This document shows positions 18,325 through 27,021 of a stretch of DNA of 64,000 nt, in pieces. The stretch is taken from contig CAVVPK010000018.1 in the NCBI GenBank assembly GCA_963750065.1, positions 27,714-91,713 on the forward strand, written 5' to 3'. The translations under genes and the position numbers were made by a program. The notes beneath the pieces are model-generated. The model was not told the origin of the DNA. It saw only the letters and a program-made list of their open reading frames with translations, and ran no database searches. This stretch comes from CAVSRC01 sp963750065 (lineage in GTDB: Bacteria > Pseudomonadota > Alphaproteobacteria > Rhizobiales > Kaistiaceae). Every line of letters starts with the position of its first letter. Within the stretch, counting starts at the first letter, position 1.

Positions 18325-18857
18325 AGCTTCACCTCCGGCTGCCGGCTCGGCTTGAGAATGAGCGGCTGGCCGGCGGCGACGAGCACGACCTGGGTGGCGA
18401 CCGCCGCGACCCGCTGGTTGAGGGTGCCGAGCGCATCGGCATAGCGGCGGGCGAGCGCGTTGTCGGGCATGATGCCGCTGCCCACTTCGTTGGAGACGAG
18501 CACGACCGGCCCGTCGGCGCGCTGAAGCGCGTCGATCAGCTCGTCGGTCGCCGCAGCGATATCGCGCGCCGCGCCCATCAGGTTGGACAGCCACAGAGTC
18601 AGGCACTCGACCAGGACGACCGTGTCGGCACGCGACTCGCGGGCGAGCACGGCGGCGATTTCCAGCGGCTCTTCGACAGTGCGCCAGCCGTTCTGCCGCC
18701 GTCCCCGATGGGCGGCGATGCGCTCCGCCATCTCGGCGTCCCCGGCCGTGGCCACCGCCAGATAGACGGGCACGTAGCCGCTCGCAGCCACCAGCCCTTC
18801 GGCAAAGCGGCTCTTGCCGGAGCGCTGGCCGCCGACGACCAGCACATGACTTGCCAT
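18321..18857 (-). CDS. cobP: Bifunctional adenosylcobinamide kinase / guanylyltransferase (CobP/CobU)
   Basis: 178 aa. Phosphorylates adenosylcobinamide and transfers GMP to it in the nucleotide-loop stage of B12 synthesis. The P-loop GGQRSGKS is at 9-16. The conserved AEGLVAA, AHRGRRQNGWRTVEEP (His of the guanylylation region) and LVSNEVGSGIMPDNALARRYAD blocks match CobU. First full-length gene after the cobalamin riboswitch and overlapping cobQ by 4 bases. A 20-codon frame ends only 6 bases upstream of its ATG, so translation could be coupled to it. Confidence 0.93.
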   Translation of the reverse strand: MASHVLVVGGQRSGKSRFAEGLVAASGYVPVYLAVATAGDAEMAERIAAHRGRRQNGWRTVEEPLEIAAVLARESRADTVVLVECLTLWLSNLMGAARDIAAATDELIDALQRADGPVVLVSNEVGSGIMPDNALARRYADALGTLNQRVAAVATQVVLVAAGQPLILKPSRQPEVKL

Positions 18858-18863
18858 GATCGT

Positions 18864-18926
18864 TCAGCCGCGCGTGCGGAATACAGGCGTGCGTGTGGCT
18901 TCAGGAGGGGCCAGGGAAATCGTCAT
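18864..18926 (-). CDS. Candidate 20-aa leader ORF between riboswitch and cobP
   Basis: ATG at 18926 reads MTISLAPPEATRTPVFRTRG then TGA, ending 6 bases before the cobP ATG. A good ribosome-binding site (GAAGGAGA, spacing 5-6) precedes it, better than anything directly before cobP. It could be a short conserved protein or a leader whose translation opens the cobP site. No homolog is known to me; coding status is unproven. Confidence 0.4.
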   Translation of the reverse strand: MTISLAPPEATRTPVFRTRG

Positions 18927-18971
18927 TCGCGTCTCCTTCTCCGTCCCACCGACGGAAGGGCTAGAGGGACG

Positions 18972-19183
18972 CGACGGCCGGTCTCCTGGCTCGCGGGTCG
19001 AAGTCTCAGATTCCGCGCCTTCCCGGTTTCCCAGTGGCCGATGCGGAACGACTCGCCGCTTACAGTTGCGGGGGCAGCTGCGGTTTTGGCGGGTTCGACC
19101 CGTTTTGGCGGGTATCGCCCATCCTCACCGCATTCCCGTTTCATCCCCGGAGCTCGCGCGCCGGGGAACCGTCGCTGGCACCA
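18972..19183 (-). promoter_or_regulatory. Cobalamin (AdoCbl) riboswitch
   Basis: On the minus strand all core boxes appear in order. GGTGCC is at 19182-19177, followed by GGTTCCC, then GGGATGAAACGGGAAT...GGTG (about 19150-19125). The B12 box AGCTGCCCCCGCAACTGTAA lies at 19080-19060. GCCACTGGGAAACCGGGAAG is at about 19040-19021, and AGCCAGGAGACCGGC at 18991-18976. It precedes cobP-cobQ, so AdoCbl should shut these genes down. Confidence 0.93.
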
Positions 19184-19236
19184 CGTTACGGGCGCCCAGC
19201 TGACTCGGTCAAGGGAACAAATCCTGCCTATTCACT

Positions 19237-19252
19237 AGGCAGCGACATTGCC
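19237..19252 (+). promoter_or_regulatory. Candidate sigma-54 promoter of amtB-glnK
   Basis: AGGCAGCGACATTGCC has the GG-N10-GC spacing and TTGC -12 element of sigma-54 promoters; the -24 element GGCA matches 4 of the core bases, with A instead of T before GG. It lies about 55 bases before the amtB ATG. Nitrogen-regulated amtB-glnK operons normally use NtrC and sigma-54 (established). No clear NtrC site was seen. An inverted repeat TGCCTA-N5-TAGGCA (19225-19241) overlaps its left edge. Confidence 0.45.
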
Positions 19253-19305
19253 TTCGAGCAAGGCGTTTGCTTAAACATGGGGCGAAAGACGGGGACATTT
19301 TCGCG

Positions 19306-20517
19306 ATGATCGATACGGGTGACACCGCCTGGATGCTGACGTCCACGGCGCTGGTTCTTTTCATGACGTTGCCGGGTCTGGCGCTGTTCTATGGCGGCCT
19401 GGTGCAATCCCGCAACGTCCTGTCGGTTCTCGTGCACTGCATGGCGATCGCCTCCGGCGTGTCGCTCATCTGGTTCATCGTCGCCTACAGCCTCGCCTTC
19501 GGCGATGGCGGCAGCCTGATCGGCGGGCTCGGCAAGGCGTTCCTGATCGGCGTTGCGCGCAACGCCGTCCATCCCGGTACGCACATCCCCGAATCTGTCT
19601 ACTTCATGTTCCAGATGACCTTCGCCATCATCACGCCGGCGCTCATCGTCGGCGCCTATGTGGAACGCATCCGCTTCGGCGCCGTCCTGCTGTTCTCCGC
19701 CCTCTGGCTGTTGGTCGTCTATGCGCCCGTGGCCCATTGGGTGTGGGGCGGCGGCTGGCTCGCCGAGATGGGCGTGATGGATTTCGCCGGCGGCATCGTC
19801 GTCCATGTGACAGCCGGCGTTTCCGCCCTCGTGGTCGCCTGGATGCTGGGCCACCGCCGCGGCTTCCCGCACGGCATCAATCCGCCGCATGCGCCGTGGA
19901 TGGTGATGGTCGGCGCCGCCATGCTGTGGGTCGGCTGGTTCGGCTTCAACGCCGGCAGCGCGGTCGCCGCCGGGTCGGACGCCGGCATGGCCATGCTGGT
20001 GACGCATCTGTCGGCCGCCACCGCCTCGCTGGTGTGGCTGGGAATCGAATGGAAGCGCTTCGGCAAGCCGAGCATGGTCGGCCTGGTCACCGGCACCATC
20101 GCCGGCCTGGCGACGGTGACGCCGGCTTCCGGCTTTGTCGGTCCGATCGGCGGCGTGCTGCTCGGCCTGGTCGGCGGCGTCGCCTGCTATGTCATGGTCC
20201 ACGTCGTGAAGCAGATCATCAAGGTCGACAATTCGCTGGACGTGCTCGCGGTTCACGGCTGCGGCGGGGCGCTCGGCACGCTGGCCACCGCTTTCCTTGC
20301 CCTGCCCGCCCTCGGCGGCATTGGCCTGAAAGTCAGCGTGATGAGCCAGTTCGGCGTCCAGCTTCTTGGCGTCGTCGCCGTCGCGTTGTGGGCTGCGCTT
20401 GCAACCGTGGTACTTATCCGGGTCACCCAGGCGCTCGTCGGGCTCCGGGTGTCGGTGGACGAGGAACTGACCGGCCTCGATCAGGCTGCGCACGGCGAGT
20501 CCGGATACAAACTCTAG
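19306..20517 (+). CDS. amtB: Ammonium transporter AmtB
   Basis: 403 aa from the ATG at 19306 (MIDTGDTAWM), where homology begins; the frame is open to 19267. About eleven membrane helices. Signature features: GLALFYGGLVQSRNVLSVL near the first pore helix, DFAGGIVVHVTAGVSALV with the first pore His, and AVHGCGGALGTLATAFLA with the second twin-His helix; also LWVGWFGFNAGSAVAAG. Conducts NH3/NH4+ across the inner membrane and is plugged by the PII protein encoded 27 bases downstream. It follows a candidate sigma-54 promoter, suggesting nitrogen control. Confidence 0.95.
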   Translation: MIDTGDTAWMLTSTALVLFMTLPGLALFYGGLVQSRNVLSVLVHCMAIASGVSLIWFIVAYSLAFGDGGSLIGGLGKAFLIGVARNAVHPGTHIPESVYFMFQMTFAIITPALIVGAYVERIRFGAVLLFSALWLLVVYAPVAHWVWGGGWLAEMGVMDFAGGIVVHVTAGVSALVVAWMLGHRRGFPHGINPPHAPWMVMVGAAMLWVGWFGFNAGSAVAAGSDAGMAMLVTHLSAATASLVWLGIEWKRFGKPSMVGLVTGTIAGLATVTPASGFVGPIGGVLLGLVGGVACYVMVHVVKQIIKVDNSLDVLAVHGCGGALGTLATAFLALPALGGIGLKVSVMSQFGVQLLGVVAVALWAALATVVLIRVTQALVGLRVSVDEELTGLDQAAHGESGYKL

Positions 20518-20544
20518 CCACTGCTCCAGTACGGGACATCACGC

Positions 20545-20883
20545 ATGAAACTCATCACCGCAATCGTTCAGCCGCATCGCCTCGACCCGGTCCGCGAAGC
20601 CCTGACCGAGATGGGCATTTTCGGAATGACCGTCACCGACGTGAAGGGCTACGGCCGCCAGAAGGGCCACACCGAGGTCTATCGCGGCACCGAATACGAG
20701 ATCAGCTACCTGCCGAAGACCAAGATCGAAGTCGGCATCGACGACGACCGGGTGGACGCGGCGATAGAAGCGATCACCGGAGCCGCGCGCACGGGCCGCA
20801 TCGGCGACGGCAAGATCTTCATTACCGAGCTTCTGGGGGCCGTGCGCATCCGCACCGGCGAGACCGGCTCGGAGGCGCTTTAG
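20545..20883 (+). CDS. glnK: Nitrogen regulatory protein PII (GlnK)
   Basis: 112 aa, standard PII length. It begins MKLITAIVQPHRLDPVREAL. The T-loop is KGHTEVYRGTEYEISYLPK with the uridylylation Tyr51, and the C-terminal signature GRIGDGKIFI is intact. It senses ATP/ADP and 2-oxoglutarate and blocks AmtB. Encoded after amtB, the reverse of the E. coli order. The stop overlaps the 3' end of the convergent small membrane-protein gene by 4 bases. Confidence 0.95.
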   Translation: MKLITAIVQPHRLDPVREALTEMGIFGMTVTDVKGYGRQKGHTEVYRGTEYEISYLPKTKIEVGIDDDRVDAAIEAITGAARTGRIGDGKIFITELLGAVRIRTGETGSEAL

Positions 20884-21179
20884 GCGGGATCGGACGGCGC
20901 CGGCGGGCTGCGGCGGGCGGCCTTGCGCTCGGGGTGGCTCTTGCGGTTGTTCCACCAGCCGACCACCGCCACGGTCACCCGGCGGTTGAAGCGGCGGATC
21001 GGCGGAATGTCGGTGGCCAGGACGACGAAGCCGACCGGCACCATCCAGTAGCCGAGCACCGGCAGGAAGCCGAAAAAACCTCCAAGGATGATCAGGGCGA
21101 CCCCGAGCCCGATACGGACCAGCCGGTTTGCCGGCAGGTTGAGCGAATATCTGCCGAAGCGAATGCGCGCCAAGACCAC
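20880..21179 (-). CDS. Small conserved membrane protein, function unknown
   Basis: 99 aa. Two hydrophobic stretches, RLVRIGLGVALIILGGFFGFLP and GYWMVPVGFVVLATDIPP, are separated by VLG and followed by a strongly basic tail (RRFNRRVTVAVVGWWNNRKSH). The Pro-Gly-rich hairpin between helices resembles small PGPGW-type putative transmembrane proteins of alphaproteobacteria. Probably inserted in the inner membrane with the tail in the cytoplasm. Convergent with glnK, 4-base overlap. No function can be assigned. Confidence 0.7.
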   Translation of the reverse strand: MVLARIRFGRYSLNLPANRLVRIGLGVALIILGGFFGFLPVLGYWMVPVGFVVLATDIPPIRRFNRRVTVAVVGWWNNRKSHPERKAARRSPPAPSDPA

Positions 21180-21330
21180 CTCTCCTCAGGCGAAATGTCG
21201 CAGAAAGATGGGGAACACCGTCGCGTTCCGCAACGACAAACCGACGACGCCGGGCTAGCCGCCTAACGCAATCTCTTGCATTGACCGGCCGGTTTGCTAT
21301 AGGCAGCCCCTCACGCCATTTTGGCGTCGG

Positions 21331-21406
21331 TCCCCGGTAGCTCAGTTGGTAGAGCAAGCGGCTGTTAACCGCTGGGTCGCTGGTTCGAGTCCGGCCCGGG
21401 GAGCCA
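21331..21406 (+). tRNA. tRNA-Asn(GTT)
   Basis: A 76-nt cloverleaf starting TCCCCGG and ending CCGGGGA-GCCA. The D arm is GCTCAGTTGGTAGAGC, the anticodon stem AGCGG/CCGCT has GTT at 21364-21366, and the T arm is GCTGGTTCGAGTCC. CCA is encoded at the end. Confidence 0.97.
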
Positions 21407-21682
21407 ACCTTCTCCAAGTAATTCAGGGCCTTGCCCGCGCGACGCGCTGCTGGCATTGCCAGTCGCGCGATTGACACCGAGGTAGCTTCTGCCGGGCGGC
21501 GGAGTACCAATTCCGCGCCAAGGCGCGAAAGCCGGTAGCATCGTACCATCTTCGCCGACGGACCGCGCCGCCGTTTAACCTTAATCTCTGATAATTCTAA
21601 TCAATTCGCCGCAAGGCGCCTTTCAGACCCTATTATCTGCGCTTGGTCCCCGGCATGTCACTCACGGGGAAGGAGCGGCAAA

Positions 21683-22711
21683 ATGGGTGCGGATCGCGAA
21701 CGCGTCGCCTGGGTGGATTACGCCAAGGGCTTCTGCATCATCATGGTGGTGATGATGCACTCGACGCTCGGCGTCGAAAAGGCGGCCGACGCTGCCGGCT
21801 GGATGGGCTATGTCGTCGCCTTCGCCAAGCCGTTCCGCATGCCCGATTTCTTCATGATCGCCGGCCTGTTCCTGGCGCGCGTCATCGACCGCGACTGGCG
21901 CACCTATCTCGACAAGAAGGTCTTCCACTTCGGCTACTTCTACGTCCTCTGGCTGACCATCCAGTTTGGCTTCAAGCTGCCGGAGATCGCCCAGGGCGGC
22001 GGCGTGGCCGAGGTGTTGCGCGCCTATCTCGTCGCCTTCATCGATCCCTTCGGCACTATCTGGTTCATCTACCTGCTGCCGATCTTCTTCATCGTCGTGA
22101 AGGCGACCAAGAACGTCGTGCCGTGGTGGCTGATCTGGCTCGTCGGCGCTGGGCTGCAGATGTCCAACCTGAACACGGGCTGGGTCATCCCCGACGAATT
22201 CGCGCTGCGCTTCGTCTACTTCTATTCCGGCTACGTCTTCGCCCCGACGATCTTCCGCTATGCGGCGACGGTACTGCGCCACGGCTGGGCCGCCTTCGCG
22301 TATCTCGGCGCCTGGGGCGTGCTCGAAGCCTACGCGGTCTTCAACGGCTATTCGGAGCTGCCCGGCATCGGGCTGGCCCTCGGCTTCGTCGGCGCGATCG
22401 CCGTCGTTACGCTGTCGACCATTCTGTCGAAGAGCGACTGGATGGCACCGGTGCGCTATTGCGGGCGCAATTCGATCGTCATCTACCTCGCCTTCTTCCT
22501 GCCGATGGCGGTGACCCGCATCGCGCTCCTGAAGACCGGAATCATCGGCGATCTCGGCACCGTCTCGGTGATCGTGACTACGGCTGGCGTCGTCTTCCCG
22601 CTGCTGCTGTTCTGGGCGGTGCGCAACACACCGCTTGGCTTCCTTTTCGCGCGGCCGCAATGGGCCCACCTGCAGCCCAGGCTGCGCCCGGCAATGGTTC
22701 CAGCGGAATAA
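21683..22711 (+). CDS. Acyltransferase 3-family membrane protein
   Basis: 342 aa with about ten membrane segments. It opens with the family signature WVDYAKGFCIIMVVMMHS (His near residue 26) and has FRMPDFFMIAGLFLAR in the second helix, both typical of OafB/OpgC-type O-acyltransferases that modify exported sugars or lipids. The donor and acceptor are unknown. The ATG at 21683 is preceded by AAGGAG (spacing ~8). It stands alone between tRNA-Asn and the photolyase gene. Confidence 0.82.
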   Translation: MGADRERVAWVDYAKGFCIIMVVMMHSTLGVEKAADAAGWMGYVVAFAKPFRMPDFFMIAGLFLARVIDRDWRTYLDKKVFHFGYFYVLWLTIQFGFKLPEIAQGGGVAEVLRAYLVAFIDPFGTIWFIYLLPIFFIVVKATKNVVPWWLIWLVGAGLQMSNLNTGWVIPDEFALRFVYFYSGYVFAPTIFRYAATVLRHGWAAFAYLGAWGVLEAYAVFNGYSELPGIGLALGFVGAIAVVTLSTILSKSDWMAPVRYCGRNSIVIYLAFFLPMAVTRIALLKTGIIGDLGTVSVIVTTAGVVFPLLLFWAVRNTPLGFLFARPQWAHLQPRLRPAMVPAE

Positions 22712-22772
22712 ACTGTTAGCGACAATCGCATTTGTCGGTTGCGCGCGGACTGCCGCGGCTTCACTTTTGGTC

Positions 22773-24275
22773 ATGGTCAGATTTGCCGAGCAGGGCCCGA
22801 CACTCGTCTGGTTTCGCGACGATCTGAGGCTGGCAGACAATCCTGCACTGGCCGCCGCCTGTCGGCGCGGTGCGCCGATTGTCCTGCTCTATGTCCATGA
22901 CGAGGAGAGCCCGGAGATTCGCCCGCTCGGCGGCGCGGCGCGCTGGTGGCTGCACCGGTCGCTGCACAATTTCGCGGCGCGTCTCGGCGCCAATGGCCAG
23001 ACGCTCATCCTGCGCCGCGGTCCCGCGACGACAGTCGTGCCGGACGTCGCCAGTGCCAGCGGCGCCACCGCCGTTTACTGGAACCGGCGCTATGGCACGG
23101 CGGCCGCGCTCGACGAAAGGGTCGCCGCGGCGATGCCCCGCACCGGCATCGTCACCGCTTCGTTCGAGGCCAATCTCCTGTTTGCGCCCGATGCCATCCG
23201 CGCGGCCTCGGGCAGCGCCTATCAGGTCTTCACGGCCTTCTGGCGCGCCCTTCAAGCGTTGGGCGACCCCCGGCCTCCCCTGCCCAGGCCAACGGACATT
23301 CCCGCTGGGGTTCCCGTCAAGAGCGACAGCCTCGAAAGCCTGAACCTCGTTCCGGCGGGGCACGACTGGACGGCGCAGATCGGCGAGGTCTGGCAGCCGG
23401 GCGAACCCGCCGCAGCGCAGGCGCTTGCCGCCTTCGTCGAGCGTATCGACCGCTACGCAGCCGACCGCGATCGGCCGGCGGCGGAGGCCACATCGCGCCT
23501 CTCGCCCCATCTGCGCTTCGGCGAGATCAGCCCCCGCCAAGTCTGGCATGCCATCGCCGGCACGCCCGCGGGCGCGGCCCGCGACAAGGCTCTGTCGGAG
23601 CTCGGCTGGCGGGAATTCGCCTGGCGTCTGCTCGACGACCATCCCGACCTTGCCGAGGCCAATCTGAAGCCGGCCTTTGACGATTTTCCCTGGGCCGAGA
23701 CCTATGCCGACGATGTCTGGGCCTGGCGACGCGGGCGCACCGGCTATCCGATCGTCGATGCCGGCATGCGCCAGCTGTGGGTGACCGGCTGGATGCACAA
23801 CCGAGCGCGCATGATCGCGGCGTCGTTTCTGGTCAAGCACCTGCTCGCCGACTGGCGGATCGGCGAGGAGTGGTTTTGGGACACGCTGGTCGATGCCGAC
23901 CCGGCCAACAATCCGGTGAACTGGCAATGGGTGGCGGGTTCGGGCGCCGATGCGCAGCCCTTCTTCCGCATATTCAATCCGGTGTTGCAGGGCGAGACGT
24001 TCGACCCCGACGGCGCCTACGTGCGCCGATGGGTGCCGGAACTCGCTGGCCTGCCGGACCGCTTCATCCACAAGCCCTGGGCGGCGCCGGAGGATGTGCT
24101 GGCAGCTGCCGGCGTGCGCCTTGGCGCCACCTATCCGCGGCCGATCGTCGACCATGCGATGGCGCGCAAACGGGCGCTGGCGGCATCTGCGACGCTGCGG
24201 CAAAGGGAGGCCGCCAGGAAGCGCACGCGGTCGGGTGGGAGCCAGCCAGACATCGAAGCAATCCCACGGCGCTAG
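22773..24275 (+). CDS. phr: Deoxyribodipyrimidine photolyase
   Basis: 500 aa from the ATG at 22773. The N-terminal Rossmann antenna domain starts TLVWFRDDLRLADNPAL. The C-terminal helical FAD domain shows SRLSPHLRFGEISPRQVW, then ELGWREFAWRLL, and GYPIVDAGMRQLWVTGWMHNRARMI followed by NPVNWQWVAGSGADAQPFFRIFNP, the conserved CPD class I photolyase core including the Trp electron-transfer region. It repairs UV pyrimidine dimers with blue light. The longer frame back to 22635 overlaps the acyltransferase gene and is not used. Confidence 0.95.
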   Translation: MVRFAEQGPTLVWFRDDLRLADNPALAAACRRGAPIVLLYVHDEESPEIRPLGGAARWWLHRSLHNFAARLGANGQTLILRRGPATTVVPDVASASGATAVYWNRRYGTAAALDERVAAAMPRTGIVTASFEANLLFAPDAIRAASGSAYQVFTAFWRALQALGDPRPPLPRPTDIPAGVPVKSDSLESLNLVPAGHDWTAQIGEVWQPGEPAAAQALAAFVERIDRYAADRDRPAAEATSRLSPHLRFGEISPRQVWHAIAGTPAGAARDKALSELGWREFAWRLLDDHPDLAEANLKPAFDDFPWAETYADDVWAWRRGRTGYPIVDAGMRQLWVTGWMHNRARMIAASFLVKHLLADWRIGEEWFWDTLVDADPANNPVNWQWVAGSGADAQPFFRIFNPVLQGETFDPDGAYVRRWVPELAGLPDRFIHKPWAAPEDVLAAAGVRLGATYPRPIVDHAMARKRALAASATLRQREAARKRTRSGGSQPDIEAIPRR

Positions 24276-24443
24276 CGGCGTTCGATGGACCAGTCTCGGT
24301 TGCGAAGGAATTTCGCCTCGCCGACCGCTTTGCGAGGCAAACATTTCCACCGCCCGACGGCTGGCGCGCCGACCGTCCTTGAAGCATCGCCATTCGGCGA
24401 ATAGTTTGCCCGCCAACCCTCCCCTGAACAGCAACCGAATCTC

Positions 24444-25478
24444 ATGGACATCAAACCCACCGTTGTCGATGCCATCGGCAACACGCCGCTGATCCGCCTG
24501 CGCCAAGCCTCCGAGATGACTGGCTGCGACATCTACGGCAAGGCCGAATTCATGAATCCCGGCCAGTCGGTCAAGGACCGGACGGCGCGCCAGTTGATCC
24601 TCGCTGCGGAGCAGCGCGGCGAACTGAAGCCCGGCGGGCTGATCGTCGAAGCCACGGCCGGCAATACCGGCATCGGCCTGGCGCTGGTGGCGACGGCGCG
24701 CGGCTATCGCACCATCATCGTCATCCCCGAGACCCAGAGCGCGGAGAAGAAGCAGGCGCTGCGCCTGGCCGGCGCCACGCTGATCGAAGTGCCGGCCAAG
24801 CCCTACAGCGACCCCGACAATTACCAGCACATCGGCCGCCGCCTCGCCGACAAGCTGCGAGCTGGCGAGCCCAACGGCGTGCTGTTCGCCGACCAGTGGA
24901 ACAACCGCGACAACCGCATGGCCCACTATCTGACCACCGGGCCGGAGATATGGCGGCAGACGGAGGGTAGGATCGACGCCTTCATCTGCTCGGTCGGCAC
25001 CGGCGGTACGCTCGCCGGCACCGCGCTGTTCCTGCGCGAGAAGAAGGCCGACATCGTCATCGGCTGCGCGGATCCGGAAGGCGCGGCAATGTTCAGCCTG
25101 TTTTCGACCGGCACGGCCACAGCCAGCCCCGGCAACTCGATCACCGAGGGCATCGGTCTCGGCCGTTCAACCGCGATCGTCGAGGACATCACGGTCGAGA
25201 AGCCCTACATCATCCCCGACAGCGAAGCCCTGCCCGTCATCTTCGACCTTGCCGAACACGAGGGGCTGCTGCTTGGCGGCTCCTCCGGCGTCAATGTCGC
25301 CGGAGCGATCCGGCTCGCCCGCGACCTCGGCCCCGGCCACATCATCGTCACCGTGCTCGCCGACCACGGCACGCGCTACCAGTCGAAGCTGTTCAATCCA
25401 GAATTTCTCCGCGCCCACGACCTGCCGGTGCCGGCCTGGCTGGAACGCAAGACCAATATCCAGGTCCCGCTTGCCTGA
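24444..25478 (+). CDS. cysK: Cysteine synthase A-type PLP enzyme
   Basis: 344 aa. It makes cysteine from O-acetylserine and sulfide. The PLP-binding lysine is Lys44 in NPGQSVKDR. The substrate loop TAGNTGIGLA (about 70-79) and the phosphate-binding SVGTGGTLAG are intact, and GSSGVNVAGA holds the cofactor-ring Ser. It has a slightly long C-terminus (HDLPVPAWLERKTNIQVPLA), as in many alphaproteobacterial copies with this split of catalytic blocks. It is followed 69 bases later by the AlaX gene. Confidence 0.92.
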   Translation: MDIKPTVVDAIGNTPLIRLRQASEMTGCDIYGKAEFMNPGQSVKDRTARQLILAAEQRGELKPGGLIVEATAGNTGIGLALVATARGYRTIIVIPETQSAEKKQALRLAGATLIEVPAKPYSDPDNYQHIGRRLADKLRAGEPNGVLFADQWNNRDNRMAHYLTTGPEIWRQTEGRIDAFICSVGTGGTLAGTALFLREKKADIVIGCADPEGAAMFSLFSTGTATASPGNSITEGIGLGRSTAIVEDITVEKPYIIPDSEALPVIFDLAEHEGLLLGGSSGVNVAGAIRLARDLGPGHIIVTVLADHGTRYQSKLFNPEFLRAHDLPVPAWLERKTNIQVPLA

Positions 25479-25547
25479 AGCAGCACTGGCATCGCGCCCG
25501 CCCTAGCGGCTAGTCTGGGTGAAACCTTTTCACCCGGACCGAGCGCC

Positions 25548-26258
25548 ATGGCCACCGAACTCCTCTTCCGCAGCAACGCCTATCTCAACGAAACGCAGGC
25601 GACGGTCGTCGCCGTCAACGACCGCCGCGGCATCGTGCTCGACCGCACGGTGTTCTACGCCACCGGCGGCGGCCAACCCGGCGATACCGGCACATTGCGC
25701 CGAGCCGACGGCGATATCGCCATTGCCACAACGGTTTACGGCGACGACAAGAGCCAGATCGTGCATGTCCCGGGCGATGCCGAGCCGCTGCCGGAACCCG
25801 GCGAGACGCTCACCGCCGTGCTCGACTGGGAGCGGCGCCATCGCCACATGCGCATTCACACCGGCCTGCACCTGCTCTCGGTCATCCTCCCCTTCCCGGT
25901 CACCGGCGGCTCGATTGGCGCCGAGGAAGGCCGGCTCGATTTCGACATCGACGGCGAGGTGCCGGCAAGGCAAGAGATCGAGGAGCGCCTCAACGGGCTC
26001 GTCGCTGCCGACTATGCGGTCAGCGACGAATGGATCACCGACGAGGAAATGGCCGCCAATCCGGGCCTGGTGAAGACCATGAAGGTCAAGCCGCCGATGG
26101 GAACAGGGCGCGTGCGGCTGGTGCGCATCGGCGATATCGACCTGCAGCCCTGCGGTGGCACGCATGTGCGCTCGACCGCCGAGATCGGTCCGCTGGTGAT
26201 TGCCAAGATGGAAAGCAAGGGCCGCCAGAACCGGCGCGTGCGTATCCGCTTCGCCTGA
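25548..26258 (+). CDS. alaX: Alanyl-tRNA editing protein AlaX
   Basis: 236 aa free-standing editing domain that hydrolyses Ser- or Gly-mischarged tRNA-Ala. The N-terminal barrel carries FYATGGGQPGDTG. The zinc ligands are in HTGLH (His104, His108) and CGGTH (Cys202, His206), all present. The length fits the AlaX-M class. The ATG at 25548 is preceded by a weak purine stretch. Confidence 0.92.
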   Translation: MATELLFRSNAYLNETQATVVAVNDRRGIVLDRTVFYATGGGQPGDTGTLRRADGDIAIATTVYGDDKSQIVHVPGDAEPLPEPGETLTAVLDWERRHRHMRIHTGLHLLSVILPFPVTGGSIGAEEGRLDFDIDGEVPARQEIEERLNGLVAADYAVSDEWITDEEMAANPGLVKTMKVKPPMGTGRVRLVRIGDIDLQPCGGTHVRSTAEIGPLVIAKMESKGRQNRRVRIRFA

Positions 26259-26278
26259 GGTACGGCGGCGCGGCCTTG

Positions 26279-26905
26279 TCAGCGGTGCTCCAGCGCCAAG
26301 CGGGCTCCCAACGCGCAGAAGATGGCGCCGACCACCTTGCCCTGCCATTTGAGCACGGTTGGATTGCGGCGGAGGAAGTCGCCGAGGCACCCGGCACTGA
26401 CCGCATAAGCGACCGTGCTGACCAGCCCGAGCAGGACATAGACGACGCCCAGCGTTGTCAGCTGCAGCGCCACCAGCCCGTTCTCGGGCCGCACAAATTG
26501 CGGCAGGAAGGCGAGGAAGAACAGCGCCGTCTTTGGATTGAGTATCTCCGCCAGGATGGCTTGGCGGTATGCCGTGCCAGCCGAGATCGGAGGTCCGCGC
26601 TTGACGAAATCCGACGGCGCCTTCTCCAGGATGGCGCGAATGCCGAGGTAAACGAGATAGGCGGCGCCGATGTATTTGATGACGCCGAACAGCATGGCCG
26701 AGGCGGCAATGACGGCCGAAATGCCAACGATTGCCATGAACGTGTGAACGACGTCGCCGGTCGCGATTCCGGACCCTGTGGCAATGCCGACTTTCGTCCC
26801 CGAAGTCGCCGCCCGTGTGACGGTGAGCAGCGTGGCCGGCCCGGGCAAGAACACGAAGCCGAGCACGATGGCGACGTAGGTGATCAAGGTGGTCGGATCG
26901 AGCAT
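26279..26905 (-). CDS. LysE/RhtB-family exporter
   Basis: 208 aa from the ATG at 26905 (MLDPTTLITYV); the frame extends to 27004 without family resemblance. Six hydrophobic helices. The family signature FVFLPGPATLLTVTRAATSGTK is at the end of the first helix and beginning of the loop, and ILNPKTALFFLAFLPQFV in the middle. Likely exports an amino acid or homoserine-lactone-like compound; which one is unknown. Convergent with alaX, divergent from sseA. Confidence 0.9.
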   Translation of the reverse strand: MLDPTTLITYVAIVLGFVFLPGPATLLTVTRAATSGTKVGIATGSGIATGDVVHTFMAIVGISAVIAASAMLFGVIKYIGAAYLVYLGIRAILEKAPSDFVKRGPPISAGTAYRQAILAEILNPKTALFFLAFLPQFVRPENGLVALQLTTLGVVYVLLGLVSTVAYAVSAGCLGDFLRRNPTVLKWQGKVVGAIFCALGARLALEHR

Positions 26906-27021
26906 GGGGCGGATCTCCGCGCTTCGGCTGGCCAAGGACGGCTCGCCCAGGTCGAAAGGCAATACGAAGCACCTGCCCTGCCCCCTCGACGCCCCCCCCG
27001 TCAAGCCGATACAAGACTCAG

